Assembly: GCA_017548605.1 (NCBI GenBank)
Contig: JAFYZT010000040.1
Coordinates: 248,001 to 312,000 of the forward strand
Direction: 5' to 3'
From: Prevotella sp.
GTDB lineage: Bacteria > Bacteroidota > Bacteroidia > Bacteroidales > Bacteroidaceae
DNA: 64,000 nt
The position numbers and the translations under genes are program-made. A model generated the notes under the pieces. It was not told the origin of the DNA, made no database searches, and was given only the letters and a program-made list of their open reading frames with translations. Below are positions 62,701 to 64,000 of the stretch, in pieces. Position 1 is the first letter of the stretch; each line of letters opens with the position of its first letter.

Positions 62701-63592
62701 CACTGGCTATAGACAAAGTAGCAGGACCCGTATTGGACACCGCACCCTTGTAAGTACCACTGTTTATTTTCACAGAGGCTTTGGATACATTACCCAATTG
62801 AATAACGTCTGTTGCCGTAAGATTATTATTGGTAAGGGTAATGTTGGCATTATCTGAACCTTCTCCAAAATTGCTCTTCACACGAATAGCATAACCACCA
62901 TCTTTTGATGACGGGAAGGAACAATTGGAAATGGCATAATTACCACCACCACCATTGACACCGATAAAGCTGCCACTACTATTGGCTGTACAGCCATCAA
63001 ATGTAGCGTTTGTTGTACCTGTCAACTGTGCCAAACTGTGCAAGTTCGTACCCGTGCAGTTGCTTATCGTTAAACCTTTCACGTTTGCACTAGACTCAGA
63101 TTTAAAGCCCACCACATCAAAAGAACTTGACGTACTTGTAAATGTGCAATTTGATATAGTGATGTTGTGTCCATCACTTAGTCTGTTAGCGGTATAAGGT
63201 GATGGTAACGTTTTAGGATTCGGCACCGCAATAAACGCGTCTTTTCCTGAAACGAAATCAGACTGACTACCAGAAAACTTGATGTTTTTGATAATCAAAA
63301 CGTCCGAGCCATAATTTCCAACACCATCTATCAAAATTTGTCCAGTGATGGTCTTGTTTTCACCATCAATTGTTAAGTTAAGACCTGATTTTTGTCTGAC
63401 AATTGTGTTGGCGGTAATGTCAGACAATAGGCTGACAGTAATATCACCTGTCATCCCATTGTAGGCCGCATCAACGGCCTCTTGCAGCGTCGCATATTCC
63501 GTGGTGCCAACTTTGGCCACGTTTTGTGCGGACGCTGCGCCTACCACTATGGATAATAGGGATAGGCATAATAGTCGTATCCAATGTTTCAT
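53792..63592 (-). CDS. Giant secreted beta-helix repeat protein with C-terminal sorting-like motif
   Basis: This protein of 3266 residues has a signal peptide (1-22, ending GAASA). About eleven pectin-lyase-like right-handed beta-helix units follow, most opening with a YVAQIGxTKYxTLxxAxxAA motif followed by G(D/E)T(I/V)TLL. These starts lie near residues 25, 327, 650, 896, 1210, 1521, 1776, 2077, 2191, 2499 and 2751. Units at 896 and 1210 are close copies (also resembling the first), as are those at 1521 and 2499. Residues about 3000-3266 are the module shared with the 1087-residue protein, ending RGLNIVKYTDGRTKKVYVK. No catalytic residues are recognised; an extracellular adhesin or glycan-binding fibre is likely. 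The frame is uninterrupted over 9.8 kb. Confidence 0.88.
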   Translation of the reverse strand: MKHWIRLLCLSLLSIVVGAASAQNVAKVGTTEYATLQEAVDAAYNGMTGDITVSLLSDITANTIVRQKSGLNLTIDGENKTITGQILIDGVGNYGSDVLIIKNIKFSGSQSDFVSGKDAFIAVPNPKTLPSPYTANRLSDGHNITISNCTFTSTSSSFDVVGFKSESSANVKGLTISNCTGTNLHSLAQLTGTTNATFDGCTANSSGSFIGVNGGGGNYAISNCSFPSSKDGGYAIRVKSNFGEGSDNANITLTNNNLTATDVIQLGNVSKASVKINSGTYKGAVSNTGPATLSIASGTTFSQPVDDFLSEGFISSANGDGTFTVKEGTYVAKIGDVKYDNLQTAFDAAQDGETVTLLKDVDATSAMYSGDSRFNLWVKEGITVDGDGLTLTVKGRGIGVQGASSNIDVTFKDITVKNVGNVNGRCIDTRGKLNSLTLENATVTTAESSYTGYLQPLTIGGNQSATTTVNITNSNIIVVPNADKGYAITTFNPVNMTIDGSTLKGWACLNIKAADSSAGSNGSVFNVTNSELTSKNVYSGESNAYSVIKIEDVDVTVNVTNTAINVVGENNRQAIVGFEPGNTNGSVVNLGEGNNVTFTGTTDFAHNDDAASNLLISGGTFNQPVPEQNCAEGYIPTDLGNGKYSVKEGSYVAQIGTTKYETIAAAVAAATEGQTVEVIAAGEYTLPNLPNNVTIEGSVDGVVFNHTSSGSVASIPNGATFKNVAFNFGNFDYHGFQHAGTINMEGCTLNGKFFSYGDMNFTDCSFNQSNSDYHMWAYSGNLTYTDCTFTNEKTGKFINVYNESGATKYTVTATNCKFVNQGDSKKAALNVKATCGSKLLVYDVIINNCTTEGAFPEASTSDALVVLNSVAQVDDRPSSGVDNITVTQDGVLIYPAAVAKIGDVSYPTLQAALDAAHEMTGDVTVELLEDIDTYSIVHQKDGLNLTIDGADKTLAGQIFIDGNGRAGGTETLTIKNIKFEGNTSNFYSGTDAFILVPSTKDTDKPWTTGAYNYAHNITVTDCSFTSTSTSNKYDVVCYKSTSGAGEYNVTINNCTASGTMMHSLAQLIGTTGGSITNNTVTGSESFVNVNGGTGDFTISGNTFTSDENATEGYGIRENGTSTAVITLTDNTFTAANAVLLGKTTAVTAGTINVESGIYNGAISKTEAATGKIVVSGGYFSEEVAQDYIIEGKVCVSATDKPGYFTIGDPHYVAQIGETKYVSLQSALDAAHNMTGDVTIELLDDISSYSIVHQKAGLNLAIDGKEKTVNGQIIIDGDGRASGTETLTIQNIKFEGKGTDFYTGTDAFILVPSTKTEGTPYYTNKYNYAHNITINNCSLTSTDEDYSKVVGFKSTSGATCYNLVISNVTGSNLHSLAQLTATEGATFEDCSATQTGSFIGINGGSGSDRAYTITGCSFESHPDKTDGYAIRQKSSSTIPLTLSNNNFKAFDAIILGSNATITVESGTYIGNVSKTAGTIVISGGQFSADLTDTSYEPFIAEGKIGVQNNAVEGAPYSVEEGSYVALITRGESTHKYGSLEAAFAAAQDGETITLLADCSGNGIKVPESKYTTGLTVDFGGFTYNVTGNLVGSTGTETQGFQLLKDNKITFKNGTITSTKAKILVQNYSDLTLEGMKLMLNNADYIYAYTLSNNNGNVVIDGTTITANPAGGFAFDVCRYSSYPSVSVTVKGESVINGDVEVSASGSDAKEGFTLMLESGTISGNIVVDASAGAAMTATPTKAIIKENDSFNQDAPVGYMWVSDGEGTGTSTLAPRPYVAQIGDVKYWSLADAVAAVPADGTEATITMIADETIVGNAGVTIPVGKNIILDLNGKTVTLSVTESKGSQLITNRGTLTITDSSEGQNGKLTNVADESLAVGSWPTNNYVTNVITNSGTLNMEAGNIISTANGSICYAIDNNNTSYDAILNINGGYLTSVGTVIRQFCNSTTKQNVINMTGGVVTTNGYAAIWTQLPGEDASSKKLATLNISGGEITASSYAWYDYSYGDSFEAVEYNISGGKFTGGIYSYAIKNGVIDGFISGGLFSKAPSSSYIKTPGYMFGPSEEVEGYYELVLAEVDYSWTQNGKDYHDYLAFNTPFKKNYLMDGETITLLQNITLTEDLTWNTEGDATFTLNLGEFKITKGNFSVKLSPGQAVNASKSAAIFTTDEEGYYVKSTKNADETYTYTVEEADLMYTAANGKVSYLAWSNTVISGGGTYKLLKDVTASARIVPGTMATNVTLDLNGHTLTSTATDYAVLLSRNGTTSSHKTFALVDTSTEGGGKLIVNADADAAIQATGKFNDVTIGEGVTIEGGCVAMLSENQTLIVNGTINGGNDFAVATNGSSTKNTTITINEGAVLTSDVTAMYLPGNEGVETTINGGAITGGDTGIEIRAGKLVVNGGNITSTATEYSSVANGNGTTTKGAAIAVVQHTTQLPIDVEVLGGSLSGLYNIAVSDVQNGSLTDDVEVTVKDELLGETILPTDYKWVSNGDGTSSLGLKEYVAQIEGGAKFETLEAAFAAAQDGETITLLANCSGNGIKVPEGKYTTGLTVNFNDFTYDVTGNLVGSTGTESQGFQLLKDNKITFKNGTVKSTDNAIFLIQNYSDLTLEGMTLTLSHSSRSDCYTLSNNNGNVVIDGTTINANEGGSFAFDVCRYSSYPSVSVTVTGESVINGDVEISASGNDAKNGFNLMLDSGTINGDLVIDPSAAAAMEATPEKAVIREKDSFGQAAPADFKWVSDGEGTGTSTLKACEYIAAIGTTKYETLQEAVNAAGTAETTITLLTEAATNGVISGDGVVVPSGSNITFDLNGLTYDVAGETVGSTGTESNGFQLLQGSDITFKNGTLKATSPTAQMLIQNYSNLTLEDVNLDGTTLSGWAYALSNNCGTINLTGSTSITAKTGGRAFDTCKYADYAIPTVNINTTGAITGPIEATGGKLNIKNGKFDVTWVTDNNYTAGDIQITGGIFSEEPDEEYCAEGYVATDNEDEETKAAYPYAVMTKEDAGIYDLYDLLAKANSVMPRDDNKTPYTLEEDTPVKVVTYYREFSETTANTRQCWFVPFDYTLTAEDLEKCTFYRIHMFSAPANQEGVVEDEKDVVMKISELTAEYTLKANKPYIIKPKASGVYEFVAENTTLKAKNTDELLSLATSIYEYDFYGVYDSYGPMAANQWFSLNTNGNLKWNSATQKLGPYRWYIKPTFTGDDYANISFIIDEEGEGDETTTIDQIFYDPNAEIEGFYTVGGVKLDKPVRGLNIVKYTDGRTKKVYVK

Positions 63593-63733
63593 GTTAGTAG
63601 AATTTTAGTTTATAATTATTTTCTATTTCGTTTCAGTATTGGTTGCGCGGGAGACGCAGATTCAACAGTAAAAATACAATATTTAGCCATGCCCTACCCC
63701 CCTTGGGTGCACGAGCACGGTATTTGTTTTTTG
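63593..63733 (-). other. Long 5' leader of the giant gene
   Basis: About 135 nt between the promoter and the ATG. It contains a short GTGC-TCGT-GCAC hairpin followed by GGGGGGTAGGGC and a pyrimidine-rich region. No reading frame or known riboswitch is recognised. Confidence 0.45.
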
Positions 63734-63765
63734 CAAATTTAATGAGTTTTATGCTATTAAACAAA
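63734..63765 (-). promoter_or_regulatory. Promoter of the giant protein cassette
   Basis: On the minus strand TTTG (63765-63762), exactly 20 nt, TAAATTTG (63741-63734). Confidence 0.75.
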
Positions 63766-63888
63766 TTTTAGCAAAAGATATTTGCATTTTGTTGCTTTTT
63801 TGGAAACAAAAAGGGAAAAATAGGGTGAATTTGGATGCGAAAATGGCTGATAATCAGGGATTATTGTATGTAGTACACTAAAAACGGA

Positions 63889-64000
63889 TACCCACCCTTG
63901 CCCTCCCGAAGGGAGAATAAAAACCCACCCCAACCCTCCCAAAAGGAGGGGAAAAGGAAACCCACCCCATCCCTCCCAAAGGGAGGGAGTAGGATACCCA
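63889..64000. repeat. Triple CCCACCCC/CCCTCCC repeat block
   Basis: Three successive units (CCCACCCTTGCCCTCCCGAA, CCCACCCCAACCCTCCCAAA, CCCACCCCATCCCTCCCAAA), each with its GGGAG(GG) partner, running off the window end. Confidence 0.75.

Overview
The window reads as chromosomal DNA of a Bacteroidales bacterium, most like the Prevotella/Segatella group. Four things point there: promoters of the Bacteroidetes type (TTTG, about 20 bases, TAnnTTTG) recur throughout; lipoproteins and families typical of the phylum are present (DUF4270, DUF4348, peptidase M64, the short GT5 protein next to panC); a methylmalonyl-CoA branch for propionate formation is encoded; and two large secreted proteins end in a Prevotella-style C-terminal sorting-like motif. 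No rRNA, CRISPR array, phage or transposase gene is visible.

Layout. 1-3.5 kb: the 3' part of an M3 metallopeptidase gene and a fused acetyl-xylan/feruloyl esterase. 3.6-6.5 kb: a three-gene signalling operon (membrane PP2C phosphatase fused to an RsbW-like kinase, a STAS antagonist, and a coiled-coil AraC-type regulator). A tRNA-Arg(UCU) and an outer-membrane barrel gene follow. 7.6-12.4 kb: a leftward run of SPOR lipoprotein, ruvX, def, a TPR protein and a fused SpmA/SpmB membrane protein. 12.6-13.7 kb: a small envelope-protein cluster (YtxH, Holin-X-like, basic protein), followed by a probable small RNA of about 67 nt. 14.3-21.7 kb, leftward: MBL hydrolase, murB, DUF4348, trmB, ilvE, xseA and a subtilase. 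21.7-26.4 kb: MATE exporter, then maf-kdsC-DUF2520, then a GNAT protein. 26.4-30.6 kb: a GH43 enzyme divergent from a TonB-dependent receptor. 30.7-33.4 kb: methylmalonyl-CoA epimerase, carboxyltransferase, a 52-residue OadG-like subunit and a biotin carrier; no membrane beta subunit adjoins them. 33.6-38.1 kb: panD/panC, a short GT5 protein, DUF4270, a 42-residue basic protein and xpt. 38.1-46.2 kb: a LysM glucosaminidase, folK, M64 peptidase, TPR, cdd, a beta-helix lipoprotein, tRNA-Arg(ACG), xseB and rarA. 46.5-49.6 kb: three tandem small membrane proteins, a nitrilase, an acidic unknown protein and a small XRE regulator.

The most unusual part is 49.9-63.6 kb. Two secreted proteins of 1087 and 3266 residues are encoded on the minus strand. 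They share a C-terminal module of about 250 residues. Each stop codon is followed within 6-8 nt by a previously hidden gene for a 58- or 59-residue acidic protein, and the two small proteins are clear paralogues. Each cassette has its own full promoter, long leader and trailing hairpin, so this looks like a duplicated two-gene surface-protein/peptide unit. Its function is unknown.

Intergenic DNA carries several repeat types: CCCTCC...GGAGGG inverted repeats, a 55-bp palindromic repeat beside tRNA-Arg(ACG), and degenerate short-word tracts (GTGAGGAGTGAG, GAGTTACGAGTGA, GGTAAAAGG, GATTAAAAG). One of these tracts is translated inside a TPR gene.
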